DNA of 26,671 nucleotides from Chroococcidiopsidaceae cyanobacterium CP_BM_RX_35 (GTDB taxonomy: Bacteria > Cyanobacteriota > Cyanobacteriia > Cyanobacteriales > Chroococcidiopsidaceae). This document shows, one piece after another, positions 1 to 8,932 of the stretch (position 1 is its first letter; the number at the start of each line of letters is the position of its first letter). Location: assembly GCA_019242465.1 (NCBI GenBank), contig JAFAVL010000068.1, positions 1 through 26,671 on the forward strand. The letters run 5' to 3'. The notes under the pieces were generated by a model, which did no database searches, was not told the DNA's origin, and saw only the letters and a list, made by a program, of their open reading frames with translations. Made by a program: the position numbers and the translations under genes.

Positions 1-1398
1 ATTTCCTTTGAGGAGATGGTGCGACATCAGCAAGCTGTAGCCGACATTATCCGTCGCGCCCCTGGTGTGGAAAGTCTGATCTCAAATGTCGGTGCTTCCG
101 GTCCGAACGCGGCGCTCAACTCTGGCAGGATTTTCCTGCGGTTAAAGCCGCCTTCCCAACGCCGCTTGAGTTCCGACCAGATTATTCAACACCTGCGCCC
201 GAAACTGGCGCAGGTGCCTGGTATTCAGACTTTCCTACAGTCCCCGCCGGCCATTCCTATTGGGGGTCAGCAGACAAATGGCATATATCAGTTTACTTTG
301 CAGAGTACAGATACTCAGCAGCTGTACCAGTATGTTCCCCAACTTACAGCTAAGATGAAGAGCTTGTCAGGGCTTCAGGATGTCAACACCGACCTGCAAC
401 TGAATAGCCTGCAACTACAGGTGGAGATTGACCGGAAGAAAGCTTCTGCTCTCGGCATCACGGCAGCGCAGATTGAAAACACTCTAGCGCTAGCTTACGG
501 TTCTAGCCAGATTTCTCTGATTTATGCGCCCAACGACCAGTTCTATGTCATCTTGGAACTTTTGCCGCAATATCAGCGCGACCCACAAGCCCTGTCGCTG
601 CTATACATCAGTTCCAGTAACGGTCAAGAGGTGCCCTTAAGCACTTTCGTGAAATTCACTTCACACGTTGGATCTCTGACGGTTAATCACGTAGGTCAAT
701 TGCCCTCTGCGACGATCTCCTTCAACCTGGCGCCAGGCACATCTTTGAGTCAGGCTACTCAAGCCATAACCCAACTGACAAGCGCTGCTAATTTGCCGAC
801 GAGCATTACCACTAGCTTTCAGGGATCGGCTCAGGCGTTTAAATCCTCTCTGCAAGGTCTAGGATTGCTGTTGGTTGTGGCAATTTTGGTGATTTATCTG
901 GTGCTTGGTATTCTGTATGAGAATTTTATTCACCCTCTGACGATTCTGTCGGGGCTCCCTTCTGCTGGGTTTGGGGCGTTGTTGACTTTGCTAGTCTTCC
1001 ATATGGAGCTGGATGTTTACTCATTTATCGGCATCATTCTGCTGGTAGGCATCGTCAAGAAAAACGGCATCATGATGGTTGACTTTGCGATTGAAGCTGA
1101 GAGGAAAGAAGGCAAAAGACCTTTCGACGCTATCTATGAAGCCTGCGTCATCCGGTTCCGTCCCATTATGATGACCACCATGGCTGCTTTAATGGGTACT
1201 TTGCCGATTGCGCTCGGTGTCGGTGCTGGCTCGGAATCTCGTCGTCCCTTGGGTGTGGCAGTGGTCGGCGGACTGTTATTTTCTCAACTATTAACCCTCT
1301 ACATTACCCCCGTGTTTTATACCTACATGGAAGCTTTCCGAGAACAGCTGAGCAAACGGCGATTTAATCGCACCTTGGTTGAGGCTAATCTAAAGTAG
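1..1398 (+). CDS. RND-family multidrug efflux permease, C-terminal part (5' end outside window)
   Basis: The reading frame is open from base 1 and ends at TAG 1396-1398, so this is the last ~465 residues of a protein that is normally about 1,050 aa. RND permeases of the AcrB/MexB (HAE1) group are inner-membrane proton antiporters that work as trimers with a periplasmic adaptor and an outer-membrane channel. Visible parts are a periplasmic porter/docking region (about the first 280 residues), then the closing block of membrane helices starting at LGLLLVVAILVIYLVLGILY. The family signatures IILLVGIVKKNGIMMVDFA and RFRPIMMTTMAALMGTLPIA follow, with ESRRPLGVAVVGGLLFSQ near the end. Family assignment is firm; substrate cannot be told. 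An adaptor gene, if present, would lie upstream of the window. The next gene converges with only 20 bp between them. Confidence 0.93.
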   Translation: MSFEEMVRHQQAVADIIRRAPGVESLISNVGASGPNAALNSGRIFLRLKPPSQRRLSSDQIIQHLRPKLAQVPGIQTFLQSPPAIPIGGQQTNGIYQFTLQSTDTQQLYQYVPQLTAKMKSLSGLQDVNTDLQLNSLQLQVEIDRKKASALGITAAQIENTLALAYGSSQISLIYAPNDQFYVILELLPQYQRDPQALSLLYISSSNGQEVPLSTFVKFTSHVGSLTVNHVGQLPSATISFNLAPGTSLSQATQAITQLTSAANLPTSITTSFQGSAQAFKSSLQGLGLLLVVAILVIYLVLGILYENFIHPLTILSGLPSAGFGALLTLLVFHMELDVYSFIGIILLVGIVKKNGIMMVDFAIEAERKEGKRPFDAIYEACVIRFRPIMMTTMAALMGTLPIALGVGAGSESRRPLGVAVVGGLLFSQLLTLYITPVFYTYMEAFREQLSKRRFNRTLVEANLK

Positions 1399-1418
1399 TA
1401 GCATCATTTTTGGCTCTT

Positions 1419-2240
1419 CTAAAATCCTGCCCAATCCCGCACAACTAATAGCTTAAACTGGGCGGTATCTGAGAGAGGAGCATTGAGATTGCTAAAATAT
1501 TGCTGCGCCCAAGTTCGTAGATCTTGAATTGCACGGGGAAAAATATCATCTGGAACTTGCCAGCAGCGACTATAGAGCTTATTTTCAAAGCGAGTGAGCA
1601 ATTCAGCAATGGTCAAATCTGATTTCCACCGGGCGGCAACGATGGTATCTAATTTTGCGCCTTGAGCAGTCAGTTCAGCAACCACTTCGTCTGCTTTAGC
1701 ACCGTAGGTTTTCAACTCGTAACCGTAATTTGCCAGAATGGCTTTCCATTGCTGATTCACCTCAGCGCGTTTCTGTGCCACATCTTCTTCACAAGGCTCA
1801 ACATTGATGCTGCCGTGACTGAAGAGGTAAACACCACCGGGTTTGAGCACCCGTCGAATTGCAGCCAACGCTTGCCGCCAGTCAGGTATCAGATGGAGTA
1901 CATGGACCGCTAAAACTACATCGAATGAAGCATTCTCAAAGGGGAGATCAGTTGCATCAGCATTCAGTAGCACCAGTCGATGAGATTTACCTGCCAACTT
2001 CTGGCGCAGTTCATTCAACATGTTTTCAGAAATGTCTACTCCCGTATAGGCAAAGCCTCGCTCCACAATGGGGAGGGCAATTCTGCCCGTGCCCACTCCG
2101 ACTTCGAGAAACCGAGTTTCGGGTGTGGCAGCGACGATTTCTAGAATGGCGTTAGTTACCTGTTGGGAAACTTCAAGAGGTAATCCGCGCGTGGCATCGT
2201 AGTAGTTAGAAGCGCGCTCGAATGAAACACTGGTAGCCAT
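1419..2240 (-). CDS. class I SAM-dependent methyltransferase
   Basis: This 273-aa protein has the Rossmann methyltransferase fold of the Methyltransf_11/UbiE-like group. Motif I is FLEVGVGTGR (residues ~44-53), which binds S-adenosylmethionine. The acidic strand-2 end follows at TGVDISENML, and motif IV is at SFDVVLAVHVLHL, followed by a post-motif region ending LKPGGVYLFSHG. The N-terminal FERASNYYDATRGLP is typical of small-molecule methyltransferases of this clade. The substrate cannot be inferred. It is probably cytoplasmic and monocistronic, convergent with the RND gene and separated from feoC by 311 bp. The chosen ATG is the first in frame; no good Shine-Dalgarno is visible before it. 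Confidence 0.9.
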   Translation of the reverse strand: MATSVSFERASNYYDATRGLPLEVSQQVTNAILEIVAATPETRFLEVGVGTGRIALPIVERGFAYTGVDISENMLNELRQKLAGKSHRLVLLNADATDLPFENASFDVVLAVHVLHLIPDWRQALAAIRRVLKPGGVYLFSHGSINVEPCEEDVAQKRAEVNQQWKAILANYGYELKTYGAKADEVVAELTAQGAKLDTIVAARWKSDLTIAELLTRFENKLYSRCWQVPDDIFPRAIQDLRTWAQQYFSNLNAPLSDTAQFKLLVVRDWAGF

Positions 2241-2551
2241 AATTTTTCTTGTTCCCTAACTAGGAATAAAGAAATAAGCTGTCATGCTGAAGGCAATTAA
2301 AATCCCAAATGGGAGCGTAATAAATTTATCTGATTTGTAGTTTGCGTTTGAAAACTCAAAACTTAATGAGAATGCACAACAACAAACTGGGAATTTGAGC
2401 GTCTTAATTCTCATTAAAATGGCACTTCAATGTAGTATAAGTCATATAAATCTGTTATGCTCCCATGTCTACTCAAGGTGGCTGAACTCAATGGTCAGTG
2501 GCAGCAGTTCAGTTATGGTTCTCGACCCCCGCTACCTGACAAACGCAAAAA
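2241..2551. other. intergenic region with Fur-like inverted repeat
   Basis: No gene is seen here. The region holds an 11-bp perfect inverted repeat, TTAATGAGAAT at 2363-2373 and ATTCTCATTAA at 2407-2417. Each half resembles half of a Fur box (AATGAGAAT). It lies 120-180 bp upstream of the leftward methyltransferase and just downstream of feoC, so it could be an operator for the former or a weak AT-rich hairpin ending the feo transcript. A second short inverted repeat is CTGAACT/AGTTCAG (2482-2488 and 2506-2512). A 120-aa rightward frame through this region is antisense to feoC and is not considered a gene. Confidence 0.4.
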
Positions 2552-2785
2552 TTACAGTAGGAGTGAGTCTAAATTCACCCACTGATAAAATTCGAGCGTT
2601 TCTGGAGCGCAGCTATGGCAGCTTTTACAGACTTTTCCGTCTTCTCGCTGCACACGACCTTTACGGATCAGTCGGTTCAACATATCTCGTAACGGAGCAG
2701 CCTCCATCCGAAAATGCAGTTGCAGTTCTGACATGGATACTTTCTGGCGATCGCTGAGGTACTGCTGCAATTCACTCAAAATCAT
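2552..2785 (-). CDS. feoC: FeoC-like winged-helix protein
   Basis: This 77-aa protein is the last gene of the feo operon, 13 bp after feoB and preceded by a strong Shine-Dalgarno (AGGAGA, 7 nt before ATG 2785). The N-terminal ~50 residues (MILSELQQYLSDRQKVSMSE...) match the FeoC helix-turn-helix fold. A cysteine cluster, CKSCHSC (about residues 53-59), lies where enterobacterial FeoC carries its iron-sulfur or regulatory cysteines. FeoC proteins are thought to bind the cytoplasmic domain of FeoB or to control the operon. A HIP1 octamer GCGATCGC lies in the coding sequence at 2747-2754. Confidence comes from both sequence and operon position. Confidence 0.85.
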   Translation of the reverse strand: MILSELQQYLSDRQKVSMSELQLHFRMEAAPLRDMLNRLIRKGRVQREDGKVCKSCHSCAPETLEFYQWVNLDSLLL

Positions 2786-2798
2786 TGGAGTTCTCCTG

Positions 2799-5141
2799 CT
2801 AACCTGCTTTCACACTTGCCCGTCTGCGGCGAATATCAGGGCTTGCCAACTTCAAACCGAAAAGTGTTGCTGCTAAAACACCTGCTAGCACGACGAGCCA
2901 AGCAAGTGATGATATTGGGTGTTGGGCAAATGTTGCCATCTGGTAATAGCCGACTGCAACCCAATATGCCATTCCAGTGGTCCAACAGCCAATGAACACC
3001 GTCCAACCCAGGTTGGTTTCGCGGTAAACTGCTGCCGTTGCCGATACGCAAGGAAAATAGAGCAAAACAAACAGCAGATAGGCGAATGCAGCTGTCCGAG
3101 TGCCAAAGCGCTGGGACATTTGCCCAAAAGTACTGACGGACACACCCTGGGCTTCTGCCAACTGAGCTGCGCTTTTATTAGCGACATTGGTTACGCTCAG
3201 ACCTAGGGGGTCGAGTAGTTTTGACGGCAGTGCCCCTAGGTCAGTGGGTATACTGGTAAACGCTTTGCCAATGCCACCCCAAAAACTGTAGGGCTCTTCT
3301 GGCTTTGCCGCGGTATCTGCTTTTTCTTGTGCCAATTGCCCGTAGAGAGAGTTCAGCGTTCCTACCATCACTTCCTTGGCAAAGATCCCAGACGTCAGCC
3401 CCACAGTAGCGGGCCAGTTCTCCTGCGTTATACCCATTGGGGTGAAAATCGGTGTCACAGTGCGGCTCATGGCGCTGAGAATGGAATCAGTGCTGTTTTG
3501 TTTGCCAAAGGAGCCGTCGGTTCCTACAGAATTCAAAAAGCCTAGGATGACCACCATGATGACGATCGCTCGCCCTGCTTTTGTGATAAAGGCTTTCGTC
3601 CGTTCCCAGGCCCGGAGTAGGACGCTCCTAAGCCTAGGGATGTGGTACGGCGGCAACTCCATCACAAAGGGCGCGACTTCTCCAGGTAGGATCGTATTTT
3701 TCAGCACCAGTCCGGTGAAGATGGCAGCCAAGATGCCCAGCAGATACAACCCCATTACCATGTTTTGCCCACCCACTTGGAAGAACGCCGCGCAGAACAA
3801 AGCATACACCGTAAGGCGAGCACTACAGGACATAAACGGATTCATCATGATTGTCATGAAGCGATCACGCTTATTCTCCAGCGTCCGGGTCGCCATTACC
3901 CCAGGGATATTGCAGCCAAAACCCACTAGCATCGGCACAAAGGATTTTCCTGGTAGACCGACAAATCGCATCAGCCGATCCATGACAAACGCCGCCCGCG
4001 CCATATAGCCCGAATCTTCCAATGCCGACAGGAAAATAAACAGCATGGCAATTTGGGGAATAAACGTGGCAGTGGTGCGAATCCCGTCACCAACCCCATT
4101 TGCCAGTAACCCAACCAGCCAGCCCGGTGCCTTTAGCCCTGCTAGTAGATGTGCCACTCCGTCTACAAAAATGGTGGCGAAACCAATGTCAAAGAAATCA
4201 ATAAATGCACCGCCCACATTAATCGCAACGGTGAACATGAGATACATCACCATCAGGAAAATGGGAATTCCCCACCAGCGACTTAAAACGACTTGATCAA
4301 TCTTGTCGGATAAGTTTGCTTTGACCTGTCGGTTCGATTCAGCAACTCCCTGAGTTAGATGATGGATGAAGTCATAACGACTGTCTGCCACGATTAAATC
4401 AACATCCTCCTCCAACTCGGCTTGGATGTACTGCCGCTGGACTACCACCTGTTGTGTCACTTCAGCAATTTGTAGTTCTGGGGCACTGCCTGTTTCATCG
4501 CTTAAGAGTTTCAACGTCGTCCAGCGGGGATTGATTGACCGGGTTAAGTTCGTTTGCTCCAGAACCGGAATCAGAGTTGTAATGGCTTCCTCAATTGCGG
4601 CAGGATAAGTCACATGGGCGGTTGGCACCACTGGATCGTCTAGCCTAGCGCTAATACAGGTCTTTAACTTAGGTACCCCCTGTCCTGAAACAGCACTTAT
4701 GGGAATAACTGGACAGCCCAGTCGTTCTGCCAACGCAGTGGAATCGATCCGAATATCACGCTCCTTTGCCACATCCATCATGTTGAGCGCAATGAGCAGC
4801 GGTACCCCAATCTCCAGGATTTGGGTGGTGAGATACAGGTTGCGCTCTAGATTAGTGGCATCTACAATGTTGACAATAATATTGGCTTCGCTAGACAGCA
4901 AATAATCCCGCGCTACCAGTTCATCCAGTCCCGTCGCAGCATCTTCCGCATCCAGCGAATAGACCCCAGGCAGATCAACTACGACAATTTCTTTGCCTTG
5001 ATAGCGATAATTACCTGCTTTGCGCTCAACGGTAACACCAGGCCAGTTACCCACCCGCTGGTTTGCTCCTGTCAGCGCATTAAATAGGGTTGTCTTACCG
5101 CAGTTGGGATTGCCTACCAGTCCAATTGTTGGTTTAGGCAT
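2799..5141 (-). CDS. feoB: ferrous iron transporter FeoB
   Basis: At 780 aa this is the full length of FeoB, the inner-membrane Fe(II) importer. The N-terminal G domain shows the P-loop GNPNCGKT (residues 10-17), G3 DLPG in VVDLPGVYSL and G4 NMMD (about residue 120). The membrane part carries the conserved gate region GFGCNIPGVMATRTLENKRD with its cysteine, followed by MNPFMSCSARL and the second gate half later on. Its start overlaps the end of feoA by 8 bp (translational coupling), and GGGAGG stands 6-7 nt before ATG 5141. The C-terminus ends in a basic tail, RRRRASVKAG. It imports Fe(II) under reducing or iron-limited conditions. All key motifs are intact. Confidence 0.97.
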   Translation of the reverse strand: MPKPTIGLVGNPNCGKTTLFNALTGANQRVGNWPGVTVERKAGNYRYQGKEIVVVDLPGVYSLDAEDAATGLDELVARDYLLSSEANIIVNIVDATNLERNLYLTTQILEIGVPLLIALNMMDVAKERDIRIDSTALAERLGCPVIPISAVSGQGVPKLKTCISARLDDPVVPTAHVTYPAAIEEAITTLIPVLEQTNLTRSINPRWTTLKLLSDETGSAPELQIAEVTQQVVVQRQYIQAELEEDVDLIVADSRYDFIHHLTQGVAESNRQVKANLSDKIDQVVLSRWWGIPIFLMVMYLMFTVAINVGGAFIDFFDIGFATIFVDGVAHLLAGLKAPGWLVGLLANGVGDGIRTTATFIPQIAMLFIFLSALEDSGYMARAAFVMDRLMRFVGLPGKSFVPMLVGFGCNIPGVMATRTLENKRDRFMTIMMNPFMSCSARLTVYALFCAAFFQVGGQNMVMGLYLLGILAAIFTGLVLKNTILPGEVAPFVMELPPYHIPRLRSVLLRAWERTKAFITKAGRAIVIMVVILGFLNSVGTDGSFGKQNSTDSILSAMSRTVTPIFTPMGITQENWPATVGLTSGIFAKEVMVGTLNSLYGQLAQEKADTAAKPEEPYSFWGGIGKAFTSIPTDLGALPSKLLDPLGLSVTNVANKSAAQLAEAQGVSVSTFGQMSQRFGTRTAAFAYLLFVLLYFPCVSATAAVYRETNLGWTVFIGCWTTGMAYWVAVGYYQMATFAQHPISSLAWLVVLAGVLAATLFGLKLASPDIRRRRASVKAG

Positions 5142-5697
5142 GATTTCCTCCCTCAGTCGTCAAAGCGACCAGCAAAGCATCGGCCTCGTCTTTTCGTAGA
5201 CTTAGGCAAAATCCCCGCACTTTGACTTCTATAGGATCCCCTAATGGGGCATGGCGAGTAACAGTGAACTCGGTTCCTGGAGTTAAACCCATTGCCAACA
5301 GTTTTCGTTTGTATGACCGCGCAGTGGCTTCATAGCCAGCAACACAGGCAGTGCTGCCGACTGCCAAATCTCGCAAGCGGAGCACAGGAGTGGGACTCAT
5401 CATACTTATGTAGCTTCTTTCTGAATTTGTGTGCTTTGTGATGGTGATTTCGGAAGCAAAATCAGCCTGGATCACCTGAATATTGCCTGCCATATCAGCT
5501 CCTAAACCGAGCCGCTGATCTTGCATCGCCACGACCACCGCACCCCCGGCGGTTCGACCGATTACGGTCAGTTCGGCACCAAGAATTAACCCCATTCCTC
5601 TAAGGCGGTTGTTTGCCCCGTCACAGCACAGTTCTACGATTCGGACGCGAGCGCCTGCTTTCGTCATTGTCAGGGGAACTATCGATGTCTCTAGCAT
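5134..5697 (-). CDS. feoA: FeoA protein with two fused FeoA domains
   Basis: FeoA is a small SH3-like cytoplasmic partner of FeoB, usually 75-90 aa. Here one 187-aa frame carries two copies. Domain 1 is residues ~10-80 (GARVRIVELCCDGANNRLRGMGL...GNIQVIQ). A polar linker of ~20 residues follows, then domain 2 at ~103-182 (LRLRDLAVGSTACVAGYE...KLLAMGLTPGTEFTVTRHAPLGDPIEVKVRG). Both keep the LR/K-x-MGL-x-PG/LG core. An internal Met pair just before domain 2 could allow separate synthesis of the second domain. There is no clear Shine-Dalgarno for ATG 5697; Met11 is a possible alternative start. It is first in the feoA-feoB-feoC operon and overlaps feoB by 8 bp. Confidence 0.9.
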   Translation of the reverse strand: MLETSIVPLTMTKAGARVRIVELCCDGANNRLRGMGLILGAELTVIGRTAGGAVVVAMQDQRLGLGADMAGNIQVIQADFASEITITKHTNSERSYISMMSPTPVLRLRDLAVGSTACVAGYEATARSYKRKLLAMGLTPGTEFTVTRHAPLGDPIEVKVRGFCLSLRKDEADALLVALTTEGGNHA

Positions 5698-6220
5698 TGT
5701 TGCAATTCTGCTTCATTGGTGTTTCTTAGCAGGTGAGCCACGAACTTGGTGATCAAGACAAACTTTTTCCGAGCCGGGCTTTTGAGATTTTGCATCCATT
5801 GATTGGTCAGAGCGTCTCTGCTATTCAACAGTTGAAAATCTTTATCATTTAGACTAAGTGAATCACTGGCGAAAGTCAAATCATAATCATCTTCAGCAAA
5901 AAAACTGTGTTAGGGGCTTCTGAATGCAAGATTATGGAGGCTGAAATAGCCCTGCCCCAGAGATTACAGATGAATATGATTGCTGTCTCAAGCTTGCTCA
6001 AACTAACTCAACAAGTGAAGCCGTAGTTGCTTTACTTGGGCTGCAATCACCCTGCCTGGAGCAATTTATTGAGCTTTCCTTAAAATTAGTTATAGTTTTA
6101 TTGCCAAGTCTTTGTATTATAAGTGAGAAGTATTATCAATTTAATCTACTTGGTTATGCTGCTTAAATGGATAAAGTCGAGCTCAGAGTGTTACCTGGAT
6201 TTGCTCCACGCCTTATCCAG
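5698..6220. other. feo upstream region, no confident gene
   Basis: The leftward feo promoter must lie here, but no clear -35/-10 pair can be fixed. On the minus strand, GATGATTATGATTTGAC (about 5876-5892) loosely resembles Fur hexamer repeats and includes a TATGAT box. A 62-codon leftward frame (5691-5879) starts with TTG, has no ribosome-binding site and overlaps the feoA start; it is not called a gene. Bases 5900-6220 show nothing else recognisable and contain the downstream end of the LptD-like gene's transcript. Confidence 0.4.
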
Positions 6221-8761
6221 CTAATAATTTTCGCGTTCTACCCCATTGACAACAGGCATAATGTTAGAGCCAGAGAAGGCATTAGTGCCACCAAGGAAAT
6301 TGAAATCACTAATTCTGAGATTGACAGAACCTAGCCCCAACACAGGATTGAAGCGCAGGATAATCCCGTAGGTACGGCGGCTATAATCCACAAAGTAGTC
6401 AGTGCTGATTTCACTACCTGTACCTAAATTCAGTACAGTTTCTACCCCGAAACGGAATGGACCATAGATTTGTTGGATCAATCCAGCTGAAAGGACTTGT
6501 GAATCAGTGTATCGGTCGAACAAAAAGGGTGATGAACCAGCAACAAGGCCCTGGGAGTAAGTCAGCAAAAAGTTAGTATAGTCCAGATAGGGTCGAGAAA
6601 AATGACCAAACTGCCCTTGCAGTCCAATAGTGGCAGTTAAGGAATTTTGACTATCACCATCTGTATAGTAAGTAGAGACACCTTGCAAGCCACCAAACAC
6701 CACGAGGTTGGGTACCACTGGCGTGGAAGTATATTTCAATCCTTGAGTGGCTGTAGCAGGTAAACCTTTCCCGGAGAAAAGTTGGTAGCCGCGATTTAGA
6801 GAAAAGGCACCTTGCAAGCGACCTAAGGGAATCAGATTGTCAGACCGACTTGGACTTAGCAGATACGGGCGGTCAGTGTTGGCCAAAACATCTTCAGCGC
6901 TGACTTGATAGCTGAGGTTGATGCTAGATTTACCTAAATGAATGATTGGAGAGGCGAAAATGCCACCCAGACTACTCTGGACAGTTTGATACCCAAGAGA
7001 GCCGTTGAATAGGCGATCACGATAGCTAGACTCCAGCGTCAAAGTATAAGGTGCATTCAGACTACCGAACAACTGGCGTAGCCGCAAACTTGCCCGGCTG
7101 CTGTTCTCAAGGTCATTAGAGTCAAAACCATTGACATCAGCTCGACCACTAACTATAGTTCGCGGTCCTAGGGTACCATTCAACCTTGCTGCCAAACCAA
7201 AGATTGAGCCAATGCCGCTACTATTCCCTACCCTCTGCACCAAAATCTGGGGTGAAGCGCTGAGAGTGAACTTCTCTGAATTGATGGGTATGAAGCCGCG
7301 CTGGATAAATAGACCGCCTTTATCGGTGGCATCATAACCAACCTGAATCGGAAAGACGTTGACACGGCGCTCACCACGACCAACTCTCGCCTCCCTTTTG
7401 GGGATTGGCAAAGTCAAACCTTGGTCAAATACTAGACGAGGTTGAGTTGTCACAATCAACGACTGCGTTGTTGTTTGCTGCGTCAACGTAGCTGTATTTG
7501 CCCTTAATTCCAGTTCTGGTGGTGAAAAGGGGTCGTTAGTAATCTGAACATTGATCGCTTGCCAGCCTCCAGGATAGAAGTTAATTCGCTCAGCTTGGAA
7601 ACGCAACCGCCTGATTCTTCCACCCTTCTTTGCTGGTGGCTGGTTGACATAACTGCTGCCACCAAAATTAATGCCAATGCCACCTGTACTAGTCACCTGC
7701 TGCAGAGGTTGTTCGAGCAGCGCCCGCCGATCTGGTGGTTGCTGAAGGATTCCACCCGTTGTCACATCCGTAGGTAGAGTCCCAGAGAAATCTGTTCTAG
7801 TTGCAGGTAAATCAACATCACCCCTGGCAGACAAAATCTCCCCATTCTCTTGGACCAAGTTGTAAGTCAATCGCTGACCTCGCAGGACCTGCTGTCCACG
7901 GGTCACAATCACATTTCCCTCGGCCACAGCAACGAGATGCTGCAAATTCGCCTGGAGTCGATTAGCAGTCAAGACTACCCCACCGGTGCGCAGCACGACA
8001 TTCCCCTCAGCCGTAACGATGTGGCGCTGTGTGTCATACTCCTGCCGTTGCGAACTTAACTCAATAATTCTTTCCGCAACTGGGGGTGAATTTTGACCTG
8101 ATGTTTGACTTGGTGGTTTGGGTGTGGGGAGTGAAGGTGGTGGGGGTGGCTGAACGACTGGCTGTCTTTGCTCCTGTGCCAGGATAGACAGTGTTGCTGG
8201 TTGTGGTTGAACGACAGTAAAGCGGAATTTTAACTTGACTGGTTGAGGATTAGACTTAGGAGACTCTGGTGGGGAGAAAGGGAATAGGGGACAGGGAACA
8301 GGAGTACTTGAAATCCTTAGAGCGTCGGAACTAGAGACAAGGGAGCAGTAGGTAGGGAAACTAGGGGGAGAAAAAAGCAGGAGGAGAGAAGAATTGAGTT
8401 CCTGCGTAATGCGGTCACTACTAATACGGAACGATTGAGTCAAGGTGGCGGAAGCATCTGGAGGGGTAAACCAGGCAGGACTTTCAGTCTCAGCTGGCTT
8501 GCTTGGATGGTCACCTGGAGGAGTTGCAACTGGCTTAACAGGATAACCTATCCAGTCTGTTGGACCTAAAAGTTCAGCACTATTGGTAGCGTTAGGAGTC
8601 GAAGAGTTAGGAGAGGATAGGGCGTTAGCCGATACTGGCTGAGTTGTAGTAGACGATGACGCCGGGGCATTTGTTGAGACTAAGAGAATATCTTTAGACT
8701 GTGAGAACTGAATAATTGCAGGCGCTCCAGAGGACAATGTGGAAATAGCGAGGTTGTACAT
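6221..8761 (-). CDS. LptD-like outer-membrane protein (DUF3769 family)
   Basis: This 846-aa protein has the layout of cyanobacterial DUF3769 proteins, the presumed LptD (OstA) homologs that insert lipopolysaccharide into the outer leaflet. Residues ~1-230 are low-complexity Ser/Pro/Thr-rich. Residues ~235-330 hold OstA/LptA-like beta-jellyroll repeats (IVTAEGNVVLRTGGVVLTAN, LVAVAEGNVIVTRGQQVLRG, ILSARGDVDLP). The rest is a beta-barrel-like region with alternating aromatic and polar strands, e.g. TYGIILRFNPVLGLGSVNLR. No classical signal peptide is visible at the given ATG. A Ser/Pro/Leu segment encoded by 8270-8400 looks like an intergenic repeat captured in frame (see findings). It stands alone, facing away from the Omp85 gene. 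Confidence 0.85.
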   Translation of the reverse strand: MYNLAISTLSSGAPAIIQFSQSKDILLVSTNAPASSSTTTQPVSANALSSPNSSTPNATNSAELLGPTDWIGYPVKPVATPPGDHPSKPAETESPAWFTPPDASATLTQSFRISSDRITQELNSSLLLLFSPPSFPTYCSLVSSSDALRISSTPVPCPLFPFSPPESPKSNPQPVKLKFRFTVVQPQPATLSILAQEQRQPVVQPPPPPSLPTPKPPSQTSGQNSPPVAERIIELSSQRQEYDTQRHIVTAEGNVVLRTGGVVLTANRLQANLQHLVAVAEGNVIVTRGQQVLRGQRLTYNLVQENGEILSARGDVDLPATRTDFSGTLPTDVTTGGILQQPPDRRALLEQPLQQVTSTGGIGINFGGSSYVNQPPAKKGGRIRRLRFQAERINFYPGGWQAINVQITNDPFSPPELELRANTATLTQQTTTQSLIVTTQPRLVFDQGLTLPIPKREARVGRGERRVNVFPIQVGYDATDKGGLFIQRGFIPINSEKFTLSASPQILVQRVGNSSGIGSIFGLAARLNGTLGPRTIVSGRADVNGFDSNDLENSSRASLRLRQLFGSLNAPYTLTLESSYRDRLFNGSLGYQTVQSSLGGIFASPIIHLGKSSINLSYQVSAEDVLANTDRPYLLSPSRSDNLIPLGRLQGAFSLNRGYQLFSGKGLPATATQGLKYTSTPVVPNLVVFGGLQGVSTYYTDGDSQNSLTATIGLQGQFGHFSRPYLDYTNFLLTYSQGLVAGSSPFLFDRYTDSQVLSAGLIQQIYGPFRFGVETVLNLGTGSEISTDYFVDYSRRTYGIILRFNPVLGLGSVNLRISDFNFLGGTNAFSGSNIMPVVNGVERENY

Positions 8762-8932
8762 CGAGAGTCTGTAAAAATTTTTGTGTCAATCCACAACTTG
8801 CTTTTTAGGCTCTATCCCTTACTAGGCATGCCTTGTAAACCTCTCAACCGCTGAGATTGGGCAGAAATACGCTCGAAATCCGTGAAACCAAGCTTTTACA
8901 GGGGTTTCGGGTGGGTGGCAAGTCGCGGATTG
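8762..8932. other. upstream region of the LptD-like gene
   Basis: A minus-strand TTGACA (8784-8789) is a -35-like hexamer, but no matching -10 fits before the ATG at 8761, so the promoter is uncertain. No gene is seen. Confidence 0.25.

Noticed and set aside
2395..2757. 120-aa rightward frame
   Set aside because: Antisense to feoC, which has a clear family match, operon position and RBS.
3376..4008. 210-aa rightward frame
   Set aside because: Antisense shadow of feoB, whose motifs are intact.
5691..5879. 62-aa leftward frame overlapping the feoA start
   Set aside because: TTG start, no Shine-Dalgarno, no recognisable domain; the overlap with feoA is suggestive but not enough.
5950..6170. 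Open rightward frame (…SEAVVALLGLQSPCLEQFIELSLK…)
   Set aside because: No start codon with a ribosome-binding site and no family recognised; likely chance.
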